Source: Curtobacterium sp. MCSS17_008 (lineage in GTDB: Bacteria > Actinomycetota > Actinomycetes > Actinomycetales > Microbacteriaceae). Taken from it: a stretch of 64,000 nucleotides of DNA. Shown here in pieces: positions 54,413 to 63,355 of the stretch. The stretch lies in contig NZ_QKSM01000004.1 of NCBI RefSeq assembly GCF_003234185.1, positions 124,001 through 188,000 of the forward strand, written 5' to 3'. Every line of letters begins with the position of its first letter. Within the stretch, counting starts at the first letter, position 1. The position numbers were made by a program, and so were the translations under genes. The notes below the pieces were generated by a model, which ran no database searches, had not been told where the DNA came from, and worked only from the letters and a program-made list of their open reading frames with translations.

Positions 54413-55609
54413 ATGCACCAGGGGACCTCACCAACCTCCGCAGGATCATCACCCGAAGCCGTCAGACGGGCCGCGCTCGTCGCCGCCCTCGACGTCGTCG
54501 AGGGCGGGCCGGAAGAGCGCTTCGAACGCATCACGCGGATCGCGCGCGAGGCGTTCGGCGTCTCCGGGTCCTTCCTCAACCTGGCGGGGACGGACCGGCT
54601 CACGATCAAGTCGCAGCAGAGCGACGACGTGTTCGGGCCGACGATCCCGCTGCAGGACACCTTCTGCGGGCGGACGCTCGATCAGCTCGGGCCCGTCGTC
54701 GTGCCGGATGCCCGCGCCGACGAGCGGTACAGCGACATGCCGATGGTGGTCGAGGACCCGAACGTCCGGTTCTACGCCGGCGTCCCGCTGCGCGTCGGTG
54801 AGGACCACGTCAAGGTCGGCACGCTCTGCCTGATCGACCCGCAGCCGCGCACGCTCGACCCCGACGACCTGGCCCTGCTCGAGGAACTCGGTGTGTGGGC
54901 CGAGCGCGAGCTCGCCGCCGGTGCCGACGAGGACCGCCTGCGCAGGGTCCTCGCCGGCCTGCAGCCCGTCCCCGTCACCGTCCCCGGGTACCGGATCGGC
55001 GGGATGTCGGTCCCGTACGGCCTCGTGTCCGGCGACCTGCACGAGTGGCACCTGGCGGGTGACGCCCTGCACCTGACGGTCGCCGACGTGATGGGGAAGG
55101 GCATGGCCGCCGGCCTCCTCGCCGCGACGATCCGCGGGGCCCTGCTCGCCCGACCCGACGAGGAACCGGACCGGGTGGTGGCCGCCCTCGACGAGCAGGT
55201 CGCTCCCGACCTCGCACGTGCCGAGTCGTTCGCGACGATGTTCCACGGCCAGCTCGACCCGGCGACCGGGCGGCTCGACTTCGTGGACGCCGGGCACGGA
55301 CTCGTGCTGCAGCTGCGCGCGGACGGGACCGAGCGGACCCTGCTCTCGAGCGACCTGCCGATCGGGCTGCACCCCGCCGGGTTCGACCGCTCGTCCGGGT
55401 CGCTCGTGCTCGAGCGCGGCGACGTCCTCGTGCTCGTCAGCGACGGCGCGCTCGAGCTCTGGGACTCGACGCTGACGTCGCTGTCGCGGCTCGGGGCGCT
55501 CTGGCGCGAGGAGCCGGACATCGACGCGTTCCTCGCCCGGGTCCGCGCGCGGGCGCACGAGCACGACCCGGGCGACGACCTGACCGTCGTGGTGCTCGCG
55601 CGCGACTGA
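54413..55609 (+). CDS. GAF domain-containing SpoIIE-type protein phosphatase
   Basis: A 398-aa cytosolic signalling protein. The N-terminal GAF sensor (about 20-170) reads FERITRIAREAFGVSGSFLNL, DTFCGRTLDQLG and YAGVPLRVGEDHVKVGTLCLID. The PP2C/SpoIIE part (about 195-398) has GDLHEWHLAGDALHLTVADVMGKGMAAGLLAA (Asp pairs for metals), FATMFHGQLDP, FVDAGHG and VLVLVSDGALE. Such proteins dephosphorylate anti-anti-sigma factors to control alternative sigma factors. No sigma or anti-sigma gene is adjacent. TACCGT lies seven bases before the ATG. Confidence 0.92.
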   Translation: MHQGTSPTSAGSSPEAVRRAALVAALDVVEGGPEERFERITRIAREAFGVSGSFLNLAGTDRLTIKSQQSDDVFGPTIPLQDTFCGRTLDQLGPVVVPDARADERYSDMPMVVEDPNVRFYAGVPLRVGEDHVKVGTLCLIDPQPRTLDPDDLALLEELGVWAERELAAGADEDRLRRVLAGLQPVPVTVPGYRIGGMSVPYGLVSGDLHEWHLAGDALHLTVADVMGKGMAAGLLAATIRGALLARPDEEPDRVVAALDEQVAPDLARAESFATMFHGQLDPATGRLDFVDAGHGLVLQLRADGTERTLLSSDLPIGLHPAGFDRSSGSLVLERGDVLVLVSDGALELWDSTLTSLSRLGALWREEPDIDAFLARVRARAHEHDPGDDLTVVVLARD

Positions 55610-55620
55610 CGCACACGGTG

Positions 55621-55666
55621 GCGGACGGGAGGCCCGTGGCGAGTCCGCCACGGGCCTCCCGTCCGC
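55621..55666. repeat. GACGGGAGGC palindrome, copy 6 (bidirectional terminator)
   Basis: Perfect 20-base arms (GCGGACGGGAGGCCCGTGGC and complement) with a six-base loop, between the convergent phosphatase and purC genes. Confidence 0.9.
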
Positions 55667-55691
55667 TGTGACGGAGGTCCGGAACGCGGGG

Positions 55692-56561
55692 TCAGGCGCC
55701 GAGGCGCTCGATGAGCTCGCGGTAGCGCGCGGCCGTGCGGTCGACGATCTCCTGCGGCAGCACCGGAGGAGTGCCCTGGCGGTCCCAGTTCGCGCTGAGC
55801 CAGTCGCGCACGATCTGCTTGTCGAACGAGTCCGTGCGGTTGCCCGAGCGGGCGTCCCAGTAACGGCTCGAGTCGCTCGTCAGGACCTCGTCCGCGATGC
55901 GGATCGTGCCGTCGGCATCGCGGCCGAACTCGAACTTCGTGTCGGCGATCACGACGTCGTGCTCGAGGGCGATCGCCGCTGCCTCGGCGTAGACGCGCAG
56001 CGACAGGTCGCGGAGGGCCTCGGCGTCCTCACGGCCGACCAGCTCGACGGTCTGCTCGAAGGAGATGTTCTCGTCGTGCTCACCCTGCGGCGCCTTGTAC
56101 GCCGGCGTGTAGATCGGCTCGGGCAGTCGGTCGCCCTCGGAGAGTCCCTGGGGGAGCTCCACGCCGCAGACGCTGCTCGTCTCGCGGTACTCCGCCCAAC
56201 CGCTGCCCACCAGGTGGCCGCGCACGACGCACTCCACCGGGAACATGTCGAGCGGCAGCACGTGCATCGACCGGGCGGCGACCGACTCCGGCACCGGCGT
56301 CCCGCCGGCGTCCGGCGCGACGAGGTGGTTCGGGACGTCGGCGATCCGGTCGAACCAGAAGCGGGACAGCCGCGTCAGCAGCTCGCCCTTGCCGGGGATC
56401 GGCGGTTCGAGCGCGAAGTCGTAGGCGCTTACCCGGTCGGACGCGACGAGCAGCAGCTCGGTGGCGCTCGCGACGTCGGCGGTGCCCTCCGGCACGTAGA
56501 GCTCGCGGACCTTGCCGGAGGAGACGTGGCGCCAGCCGGGCAGGTCGGGGGCGGCGGTCAC
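55692..56561 (-). CDS. purC: Phosphoribosylaminoimidazole-succinocarboxamide synthase
   Basis: Joins CAIR and aspartate to SAICAR with ATP, step seven of purine synthesis. The 289-aa protein has SSGKVRELY near the start, LLVASDRVSAYDF, VECVVRGHLVGSGWAEY (SAICAR signature 1) and IADTKFEFG (signature 2), then DEVLTSDSSRYW. The GTG overlaps the purD stop by four bases. It is the single-domain type. Confidence 0.98.
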   Translation of the reverse strand: MTAAPDLPGWRHVSSGKVRELYVPEGTADVASATELLLVASDRVSAYDFALEPPIPGKGELLTRLSRFWFDRIADVPNHLVAPDAGGTPVPESVAARSMHVLPLDMFPVECVVRGHLVGSGWAEYRETSSVCGVELPQGLSEGDRLPEPIYTPAYKAPQGEHDENISFEQTVELVGREDAEALRDLSLRVYAEAAAIALEHDVVIADTKFEFGRDADGTIRIADEVLTSDSSRYWDARSGNRTDSFDKQIVRDWLSANWDRQGTPPVLPQEIVDRTAARYRELIERLGA

Positions 56562-57826
56562 CGGGCGACCTTCGCGGCGATGTCGGTCCGGTACTGCGCA
56601 CCCTCGAGCGCGATGTCGCCGAGTCCGGCGTACGCACGGTCGCGAGCCTCGGCGAAGTCGGAGCCGGTCGCGACGACGCTGAGCACGCGCCCGCCCGTCG
56701 CCACGAGTCCGCCGTCGAGCGCCGCCGTGGCGGCGTGGGCGACGGACACGCCCTGGCGGGCGTTCGCCGCGTCGACACCGGTGATGACCCGGCCGGTCTG
56801 CGGGTTCTCGGGGTAGCCCTCGCTCGCGAGGACGACGGTGACCGCGACGTCCGAGCTGAACTCGGGCTGCGGCGCGCTGGCGAGCTGCCCGGTCGCGGCA
56901 GCCGTCATGAGCACGCTGAGCGGGGTGGTCAGGCGGGGGAGGACCACCTGGGTCTCCGGGTCGCCGAAGCGGGCGTTGAACTCGATGACGCGCACGCCCT
57001 GCTCGGTGACGATGAGGCCGCAGTAGAGGAGTCCGACGAAGGGCGTGCCCTCGTGCTCGAGCCGGCGGACGGTGGGCAGCGCGACGAGGTCCGTGACCTC
57101 GGCGACGAAGGCCTGCTCCGACTCCCAGCGGTCGGCGAGCCACGGCAGCGGCGAGTAGGCGCCCATGCCGCCCGTGTTCGGACCGGTGTCGCCGTCCCCG
57201 AGGCGCTTGTGGTCCTGCGCGGGGCTGAGCGGACGGACGTCGTGCCCGTCGCTGAGGAAGAACAGCGAGACCTCCTCGCCGTCGAGGTACTCCTCGACCA
57301 CGACGTGCCCGTGCTGCAGCCAGTAGGTCGCGTGGTCGATCGCGGCCTGCCGGTCCTCGGTCACCAGGACGCCCTTGCCCGCGGCGAGCCCGTCGGCCTT
57401 GACGACGTACGGCGCTCCGAGCTCGTCGATCGCGGCGACCGCCTCGTCCACGGTGCCGGCGTACACCGGGCGACCGGTGGGCACGCCGGCCTCGGACATG
57501 ACGCGCTTCGCGAAGGCCTTCGAGCCCTCGAGCTGCGCGGCGGCCCTGCTCGGTCCGAACACCGGGATGCCGCGGGTGCGCAGGGGGTCGGCGACGCCGG
57601 CGATCAGCGGTGCCTCGGGCCCGACGACGACGAGGTCGACGCCGTTCTCGATCGCGTACTCGGCGACCAGGTCCCCGTTGGTCGGGTCGAGCGACACGGT
57701 CTCGACGTCGGCCGCGATGCCGGCGTTGCCGGGCGCTGCCGTGATGACGTGACCGGCCCGTTCTGCGAGGAGGGCCGTGATGATCGCGTGCTCGCGGGCA
57801 CCGGAACCGAGGACGAGGATTCGCAC
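56558..57826 (-). CDS. purD: Phosphoribosylamine-glycine ligase (GAR synthetase)
   Basis: ATP-grasp ligase for the second step of purine synthesis. The 422-aa protein begins MRILVLGSGAREHAI, has AYVVKADGLAAGKGV-type loop (PYVVKADGLAAGKGVLV), EEYLDGEEVSLFFLSDG, and the metal site VIEFNARFGDPETQ. A TAGGGT box lies 12 bases before the ATG. It leads the purD-purC pair; a sterol-carrier-like gene diverges from it. Confidence 0.98.
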   Translation of the reverse strand: MRILVLGSGAREHAIITALLAERAGHVITAAPGNAGIAADVETVSLDPTNGDLVAEYAIENGVDLVVVGPEAPLIAGVADPLRTRGIPVFGPSRAAAQLEGSKAFAKRVMSEAGVPTGRPVYAGTVDEAVAAIDELGAPYVVKADGLAAGKGVLVTEDRQAAIDHATYWLQHGHVVVEEYLDGEEVSLFFLSDGHDVRPLSPAQDHKRLGDGDTGPNTGGMGAYSPLPWLADRWESEQAFVAEVTDLVALPTVRRLEHEGTPFVGLLYCGLIVTEQGVRVIEFNARFGDPETQVVLPRLTTPLSVLMTAAATGQLASAPQPEFSSDVAVTVVLASEGYPENPQTGRVITGVDAANARQGVSVAHAATAALDGGLVATGGRVLSVVATGSDFAEARDRAYAGLGDIALEGAQYRTDIAAKVAR

Positions 57827-57871
57827 CCGATCACCCTACCGACCGCGACACGCCGCCCGCGAGGCGGCGGC

Positions 57872-57877
57872 TAGCCT
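57872..57877 (+). promoter_or_regulatory. -10 box of a leaderless promoter for the sterol-carrier-like gene
   Basis: TAGCCT, six bases, ATG at 57884. Confidence 0.55.
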
Positions 57878-57883
57878 GTGCAC

Positions 57884-58246
57884 ATGCCGCCGAAGAGGAT
57901 CGAGGACGCCGACGGTCGCGCCGCACTCGCCGCCGTGCAGCGCGGGGAGCGCGCCCGGCCGGTCCTGGCGACCGCGGTGCGGTGGACCCTGCAGCGTCTG
58001 GCCGAGGACGTCCCGGGCAACAGCGTCGAGGTGCGGGTGCCCCCCTTCGCGGCCGTCCAGGCGGTGCCGGGGCCCCGCCACACCCGGGGCACGCCGCCGA
58101 ACGTCGTGGAGACCGACCCGACGACGTGGCTGGCGCTGGCCACCGGGGAGCTGCGGTGGGACGACGCGGTCGCGCAGGCGCGGGTGAGCGCTTCCGGCTC
58201 GCGCGCGGACCTGACGGCGTTCCTTCCGGTCCGGACCGCGGTCTGA
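57884..58246 (+). CDS. Sterol carrier family protein
   Basis: A 120-aa cytosolic protein resembling the SCP2-like fold, with LATAVRWTLQRLAEDVPGNSVEVRVPPFAAVQAV, then TPPNVVETDPTTWLALATGELRWDDAVAQARVSASGSRADL, the typical W-x-LA-TG strand-helix end of that fold. Actinobacterial genomes often keep such a gene beside purine genes, as here next to purD, but its role is unknown. Confidence 0.82.
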   Translation: MPPKRIEDADGRAALAAVQRGERARPVLATAVRWTLQRLAEDVPGNSVEVRVPPFAAVQAVPGPRHTRGTPPNVVETDPTTWLALATGELRWDDAVAQARVSASGSRADLTAFLPVRTAV

Positions 58247-58288
58247 TCCCGGGGTCCCGCCGGTCGTGCGAGCCGGCTCGCAGACTTA

Positions 58289-58301
58289 GGTAGGTCCTAC
58301 C
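58289..58301. promoter_or_regulatory. GGTAGG-T-CCTACC palindrome in the gap 58247-58517
   Basis: Perfect six-base arms around one base within a 271-base gap with no gene. A TAGCGT hexamer follows at about 58325. It resembles dyads bound by LuxR/NarL-type regulators, but it lies 3' of both neighbouring genes, so its target is unclear. Confidence 0.35.
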
Positions 58302-58517
58302 GATGCGTCCGCTGCCACCGTCCGCGTAGCGTGGAAGTCGCCGGGATTCGGACCCGACCCGAACGGGTCCGAACCCGGCGACAGGGTCAAAGGTACGCGA
58401 CATCCGGCATGACCTGTCAACCGCTCCGGCGAGTCGTGCTGCCGAACGCAACGCTTCCGGGTCCGTCAGGGGACCTTTCCTGGCCGGTCGTCGTCTCCGG
58501 CGCGTCGCGGACGCCGC

Positions 58518-61109
58518 TCAGCGAGCGCCGAGCATGTCCGACAGCTCGGACCGTGCGTGCACGTCCCACTTCGAGAACACGCGCGACATGTGTGCGTCGA
58601 TCGTCCGCACGCTCAGACCGAGCGTCTCCGCGATCCTCCGGTTGCTGAGGCCCCGCGCCGCGAGTTCCGCGACCTCGTACTCGCGGTTCGTCAACGGCGG
58701 ACGGGCCTGCCCGGCGGTCACCGCCATCCCGCACGACGCCAGGACCCCCTGCGCCGCGACGATGCGGGGACGGTCGCCGGAACGGACCGCGTCGGCGTAC
58801 TCGACGATCGCGTGCGCCAGCGGTCCGTCGACCCGGGCGGCCGCCTCACGCATGCGCCCGAGCGACGCCGACGTCTCCCGCCCCGTGGCCATGTCGCTCG
58901 CGTAGTGCAGGGTCTGCGCGTACATGACGTGCAGCCACGCGCCGCTCGCCGTCGACCGTTCGATGACCTCGTCCGCGTGCCGCAGGCCGGCCGGGTTGCC
59001 GAGCACGGCCTCGGTCCACGCGATCGACACCGCGACCTGCTCGCCGGTGATCCGCATGGCGCGGCCCGGGGTGGTGCGAGCCCGCTCGAGCGCCGCGGTC
59101 GCACGGTCGACGTGGCCCGCGTAGGCGTGTGCCAGCGCGAGCCGCGCCCAGGGGTACGCCGCGAAGCCGCCGTGGTCGGCCACGTCGTAGCGTTCGCAGG
59201 CCGCCGAGAACGCGGCGACGGCGTCGTCCCACCGACGTTGCCCGATCGCCAGGTTCCCGACGCCGATGAGCTCGAGGGTGAAGTCGTACTTCAGGAACGG
59301 GCTGGCCCGTCGTACCGGGATCTCGGTCACCAGGTCGGCCATGTCCCCCCGCCAGACCTGGAGCTGGTGCAGGACCGAGACGTTCTCGCCGACGCTCCAG
59401 GGGGCGATCTCGACGTGCTCCACCGCCGTCGCGATCGCACGGCGGGCCAGTGCCGCGGCGTCGTCCAGGCGGCCGGCGGTCGCGAGCGCCATCACCGCGC
59501 ACGGGGCGACGCAGAGGAACGAGACGGGCACGGTCGGCTGCTGGAGGATCCGGGAGCGCTCGACCTCGGCGCGGACCTCACCGAACCGACCGCCCCAGCC
59601 GAGGTGTGCCAGGCGGAGCAGGCGCACGTGCTCGGCGGTGTCCGCTCCCACCAGCGGCATCGCCGCCTCGGAGAGCGCCACCGCGGCGTCGACGTCGTCG
59701 TCGTGGAACTGCCGGATGTTCGCGAGCGTCTCGCAGGCCTCGACGATCACCGCGTCGTCGACCTCGTCCGCGCGTCCGTGTGCGATCGCCCAGGCCGACT
59801 CCGCGTCGGCACGGCCGGCCTCGCGCCCGGTGCTGTAGGAGTACGCGATCGACCGCAGGCAGTGGGCCGACACCCGTTCGGTCGCGGTCAGGGTGGTCCG
59901 GAGCGCAGCGGACGCGAGCGCGATCGCGCTCTCGTGCTCCTGCAGCCGGACGGCGACCTGGGTGGCGTCGAGGAGCTGGCCGACCGGCGGCAGCACGCCG
60001 CACTCGAGCGACCAGAGCGCGGCGCGGAGCCGTGCCGCGGGTGGGGCGCCCTCGGGACGGGCGGCCCGGAAGGCGTTCGCGCGGGCGAACAGCATCGACC
60101 GCCGGGCGACCGGCACGAGCCCCCGGACGACCTCGCCGACGAGCGGGTGGGACGGCCGGACGATGCTCGTGCCGTCCTCGGTGGAGTCGATGGCGACCAG
60201 ACCGAGCGCCACGACGCGGTCGACGTCGCCCCCGGACACCATGCCGAGCAGCCGCGCGAGCGGGATCGGGTCGGCGAGGGCGACGATGTCGACGACGTCG
60301 CGCAGGTCCTCGGGCAGGGAACCGAGCTCGGTGCGGTACATGTCCGCCAGGCTGTTCGAGGCGGTGATCCGCCCGCGCCAGTACCAGCCGGACGCGGTCT
60401 GCTCGAGCGCGCCCGAGGTCAGTGCGGCACGGACGACCTCGCGCAGGTACAGCGGGTTGCCCGCCGTCGCGCGGTGCACCCGTTCGGTCGAGGCCGTCTC
60501 GAGCTGCGCACCGAGCGCCTGGGCGACGACCTCCCCGGTCTCGTGCACGTCGAGGGGCGCCAGGTCGATGCGCTCGAGCAGGTCGTCCTGCCACAGCGCG
60601 CGCAGCGGGTCGGACAGGGCGGTGAAGTCGCGGCAGGTCAGCACGAGGCGCGCGCCCTGGTCGCGCACGAGCCAGGCGACGTACCGTGCGGAGATCGCGT
60701 CGAGGTGGTCGGCGTCGTCGACGCGCAGGACGACGTCGCGGTCGGCCAGGTCGTCGGTCTCACGGAGACGCTGCGCGGCCGAGGCGTCGTCGACCAGCTC
60801 GGCGAGGGCGGCCGGCAGCTCGCCGAAGCGGTCAGCCACGGCGCCGAAGGGCATCGACCGGCCGGCGGCGACCGCGGTGATCGGCACGACGACCGTCCGA
60901 CCGCTCCCGTCGCGACGGGCGACGCGGTCGGTCACCCGGGCCGCGGTCGAGGTCTTGCCGAGTCCCGGAGCACCGACGATCGCGACGCTCCAGTGGTGCT
61001 CGGCGACGACGGAGACCGCGCGGTCCTCCTCGCGGCGCTGCACGATCGGCCACGGCACCCGCCCCGGCGTCCGGGGTCGGCGACGTCCGCGGATGGACTG
61101 CTCGTGCAC
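58518..61109 (-). CDS. Large LuxR-type ATPase transcriptional regulator (LAL/STAND-like)
   Basis: An 863-aa regulator. The N-terminal P-loop ATPase has Walker A VGAPGLGKTST (about 45-55), a Walker B-like DVVLRVDDADHLD, and the sensor stretch RLVLTCRDF. A long helical middle (about 400-780) looks like degenerate TPR-type repeats. The C-terminal LuxR domain (about 800-863) reads LTNREYEVAELAARGLSNRRIAETLGLSVRT. GTG 61109 is preferred since GGGAGG lies seven bases upstream; ATG 61115 would be too close to it. Such proteins activate catabolic or secondary-metabolite genes; the target is not visible. Confidence 0.9.
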   Translation of the reverse strand: MHEQSIRGRRRPRTPGRVPWPIVQRREEDRAVSVVAEHHWSVAIVGAPGLGKTSTAARVTDRVARRDGSGRTVVVPITAVAAGRSMPFGAVADRFGELPAALAELVDDASAAQRLRETDDLADRDVVLRVDDADHLDAISARYVAWLVRDQGARLVLTCRDFTALSDPLRALWQDDLLERIDLAPLDVHETGEVVAQALGAQLETASTERVHRATAGNPLYLREVVRAALTSGALEQTASGWYWRGRITASNSLADMYRTELGSLPEDLRDVVDIVALADPIPLARLLGMVSGGDVDRVVALGLVAIDSTEDGTSIVRPSHPLVGEVVRGLVPVARRSMLFARANAFRAARPEGAPPAARLRAALWSLECGVLPPVGQLLDATQVAVRLQEHESAIALASAALRTTLTATERVSAHCLRSIAYSYSTGREAGRADAESAWAIAHGRADEVDDAVIVEACETLANIRQFHDDDVDAAVALSEAAMPLVGADTAEHVRLLRLAHLGWGGRFGEVRAEVERSRILQQPTVPVSFLCVAPCAVMALATAGRLDDAAALARRAIATAVEHVEIAPWSVGENVSVLHQLQVWRGDMADLVTEIPVRRASPFLKYDFTLELIGVGNLAIGQRRWDDAVAAFSAACERYDVADHGGFAAYPWARLALAHAYAGHVDRATAALERARTTPGRAMRITGEQVAVSIAWTEAVLGNPAGLRHADEVIERSTASGAWLHVMYAQTLHYASDMATGRETSASLGRMREAAARVDGPLAHAIVEYADAVRSGDRPRIVAAQGVLASCGMAVTAGQARPPLTNREYEVAELAARGLSNRRIAETLGLSVRTIDAHMSRVFSKWDVHARSELSDMLGAR

Positions 61110-61305
61110 CCCCATCACCTCCCGCTCGTGGTCGTCCGCCTGCTCCCCGTGCCGACGGATCCCGTTCCCCGGGCTCGGACGTCGTCCTCGACCGAGCGGT
61201 CGGCCCCGACGTCCTGCGCTCCGCGGACACGTAGGGACATCTTGCCCCGGACCACGTGTCGAGCAACAGGCGGGAGCACGTCCCACAGTGGGGGACAATG
61301 GACGG

Positions 61306-61740
61306 GTGAGCGACACCGACCGACCCGAAGACCGCCCGGCTGCGCCTGCGCCGTCGGGAGCGACACCGGCTCCGAGCGCGGTCAGCTCCCCGGACGAGGT
61401 CACCATCCGACGCGCGCCGAAGTACGGCGTCTTCATCGTCGGTGGTGCCGTGCTCGGGTTCCTCGCGACCCTCGTCGTCGTGACGCTCACCATGGACATC
61501 GACCGGGGCGACCAGCAGGACGCCAGCTTCGGCACGCTCGTCGGCTACTTCTCGCTCTGGGGCGTCACGCTCGGCGCGCTCGTCGGTTCGATCGCCGCGA
61601 TCGTGCTCGACCGCGTCCTCGCCCGCCGCGCCGCCCGCCTGACGGCGGAGCGCGTCGAGGTCGAGCCGGCGGAGGAGACGGTCGACGGCGAGGTCGAGGA
61701 CCACGGTGACCCGACCGCACCGGACCACACCGACCGCTGA
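61306..61740 (+). CDS. Small two-helix membrane protein
   Basis: A 144-aa protein with a Pro/Ala/Asp-rich N-terminal tail (about 1-42), two helices (about 44-66 and 80-103; YGVFIVGGAVLGFLATLVV and LWGVTLGALVGSIAAIVLD) and an acidic C-terminal tail. Unknown function; similar short proteins are widespread in Microbacteriaceae. The GTG start lies six bases after GACAAT. It diverges from the LuxR-type regulator. Confidence 0.75.
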   Translation: MSDTDRPEDRPAAPAPSGATPAPSAVSSPDEVTIRRAPKYGVFIVGGAVLGFLATLVVVTLTMDIDRGDQQDASFGTLVGYFSLWGVTLGALVGSIAAIVLDRVLARRAARLTAERVEVEPAEETVDGEVEDHGDPTAPDHTDR

Positions 61741-61752
61741 CGGTCGCCACCC

Positions 61753-61806
61753 CGCGACGGACGGGAGGCCCGGTACCAGCTGGTACCGGGCCTCCCGTCC
61801 GTCGCG
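61753..61806. repeat. GACGGGAGGC palindrome, copy 7 (bidirectional terminator)
   Basis: The longest perfect member: 54 bases, 27-base arms, no loop, between the convergent membrane protein and purF genes. Its inner 48 bases equal those of copy 5 at 51105, 10.6 kb away. Confidence 0.92.
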
Positions 61807-61826
61807 TGGCCGCGTCGTGACGCGAC

Positions 61827-63284
61827 TCAGCTGAGCTGGTTCGCCTCCACCCACGACAGGTACTCGGGGCTGACGGTCCCGGTGACGTACTCACCGGTGA
61901 AGCAGCTCATCTCGAGGTCGGTGACGTCCGAGCCCTCGATGATGGCGTCGCGCATGTCCGCGATCTCCTGGTAGATGAGGTGGTCGCTGCCGAGCACGCG
62001 GTTGATCTCCGGGATCTTGCGGTCGTGCGCGATGAGTTCGGCACGGGTCGGCATGTTGATGCCGTAGACGTGCGGGAACCGGACCGGGGGAGCGGCGGAG
62101 GTGAACGTCACCTCGTTCGCGCCGGCGGCACGGGCCATCTCGACGATCTCGCGGCTCGTGGTGCCGCGGACGATCGAGTCGTCGACGATCAGGATGTTCT
62201 TGCCCTTGAACTCCGACGACATCGCGTTGAGCTTCTGCCGCACCGAGCGCTTGCGCTCCGCCTGCCCCGGCATGATGAAGGTCCGGCCGACGTAGCGGTT
62301 CTTGTAGAAGCCCTCGCGGTACTCGATGCCGAGCTTCTGCGCCACCTGCATCGCGGCCGGTCGGCTCGAGTCCGGGATCGGCATGACGACGTCGATGTCA
62401 CCGGTCGGGGCGTACTGCGCGATCGTGTCGGCCAGGCGGTTGCCGAGCCGGAGCCGGGCGTCGTAGACCGAGATGCCGTTCATCACCGAGTCGGGACGGG
62501 CGAGGTACACGTACTCGAACGAGCACGGCACCAGGCGCGGGTCCTTGGCGCACTGCCGGGCGTGCATCTGACCGTTCATCTCGATGAACACGGCCTCGCC
62601 CGGGGCGATGTCGCGGACGATCTCGTAGCCGCCGGACTCGAGCACGAGGGACTCGCTCGCCACGACCCACTCCGGCTGCCCGGCCTCGTCGAACCTGTGG
62701 CCGAGGATGAGCGGGCGGATGCCGTACGGGTCGCGGAACGCGAGCAGACCGTGGCCCGCGATCGTGGCGATCGTGGCGTACGAGCCCTCGACCCGCTCGT
62801 GCACGCGCTCGACGGCGTCGAACACCTGGCCGGCGTCGAGCTCGCTGCCGCGCACCTGGCCCTGGAGCTCGTGCGCCAGGACGTTCACGAGGAGCTCGGT
62901 GTCGCTCGTCGTGTTGAGGTGGCGGCGGTCGATGTCGAACAGCTCGCGGGTGAGCTCGCGGGTGTTCGTGAGGTTGCCGTTGTGCACGAGCACGATGCCG
63001 TAGGGCGCGTTCACGTAGAAGGGCTGGGCCTCTTCCTCGTTGCTCGCGGCGCCCTTCGTGGCGTACCGGACGTGCCCCAGGCCCATCGTGCCGAGCAGAG
63101 CACGCATGTCACGGGTGCGGAACGCCTCGCGCACGTGACCACGCGTCTTGTGCATGTGGTGGACGTGCCCCTCGACCGTGGCGATGCCCGTCGAGTCCTG
63201 GCCCCGGTGCTGCAGGAGCAGCAGGGCGTCGTAGATGGATTGGTTTGCAGGCCCCTGCGCAACGAGGCCGACGATGCCGCACAT
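61827..63284 (-). CDS. purF: Amidophosphoribosyltransferase
   Basis: First committed enzyme of purine synthesis: makes phosphoribosylamine from PRPP and glutamine. The 485-aa protein begins MCGIVGLVAQG, so Cys2 is the glutaminase nucleophile after Met removal and there is no long propeptide. Further blocks: LLLQHRGQDSTGIAT, HNGNLTN, GSYATIATI and the PRPP loop ILIVDDSIVRGTTS. GGAG lies about ten bases before the ATG. It diverges from purM across 71 bases. Confidence 0.98.
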   Translation of the reverse strand: MCGIVGLVAQGPANQSIYDALLLLQHRGQDSTGIATVEGHVHHMHKTRGHVREAFRTRDMRALLGTMGLGHVRYATKGAASNEEEAQPFYVNAPYGIVLVHNGNLTNTRELTRELFDIDRRHLNTTSDTELLVNVLAHELQGQVRGSELDAGQVFDAVERVHERVEGSYATIATIAGHGLLAFRDPYGIRPLILGHRFDEAGQPEWVVASESLVLESGGYEIVRDIAPGEAVFIEMNGQMHARQCAKDPRLVPCSFEYVYLARPDSVMNGISVYDARLRLGNRLADTIAQYAPTGDIDVVMPIPDSSRPAAMQVAQKLGIEYREGFYKNRYVGRTFIMPGQAERKRSVRQKLNAMSSEFKGKNILIVDDSIVRGTTSREIVEMARAAGANEVTFTSAAPPVRFPHVYGINMPTRAELIAHDRKIPEINRVLGSDHLIYQEIADMRDAIIEGSDVTDLEMSCFTGEYVTGTVSPEYLSWVEANQLS

Positions 63285-63355
63285 TCGCGGGGTGCTCCAG
63301 ACCGTAGGATCGGGTGGTACCGAACAAGTCTGCCATGCTCCGCGGAGGACCACGC
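63285..63355. promoter_or_regulatory. 71-base divergent promoter region of purF and purM
   Basis: Holds ribosome sites for both genes (GGAG for purF, GGAGGA for purM) and a plus-strand TAGGAT -10-like box at 63305-63310. Both promoters must overlap in this short space, so the genes are probably co-regulated. No clear purine operator or riboswitch was seen. Confidence 0.5.

Noticed and set aside
58557..61709. 1050-codon plus-strand frame
   Set aside because: Antisense of the LuxR-type regulator, no plausible domain.
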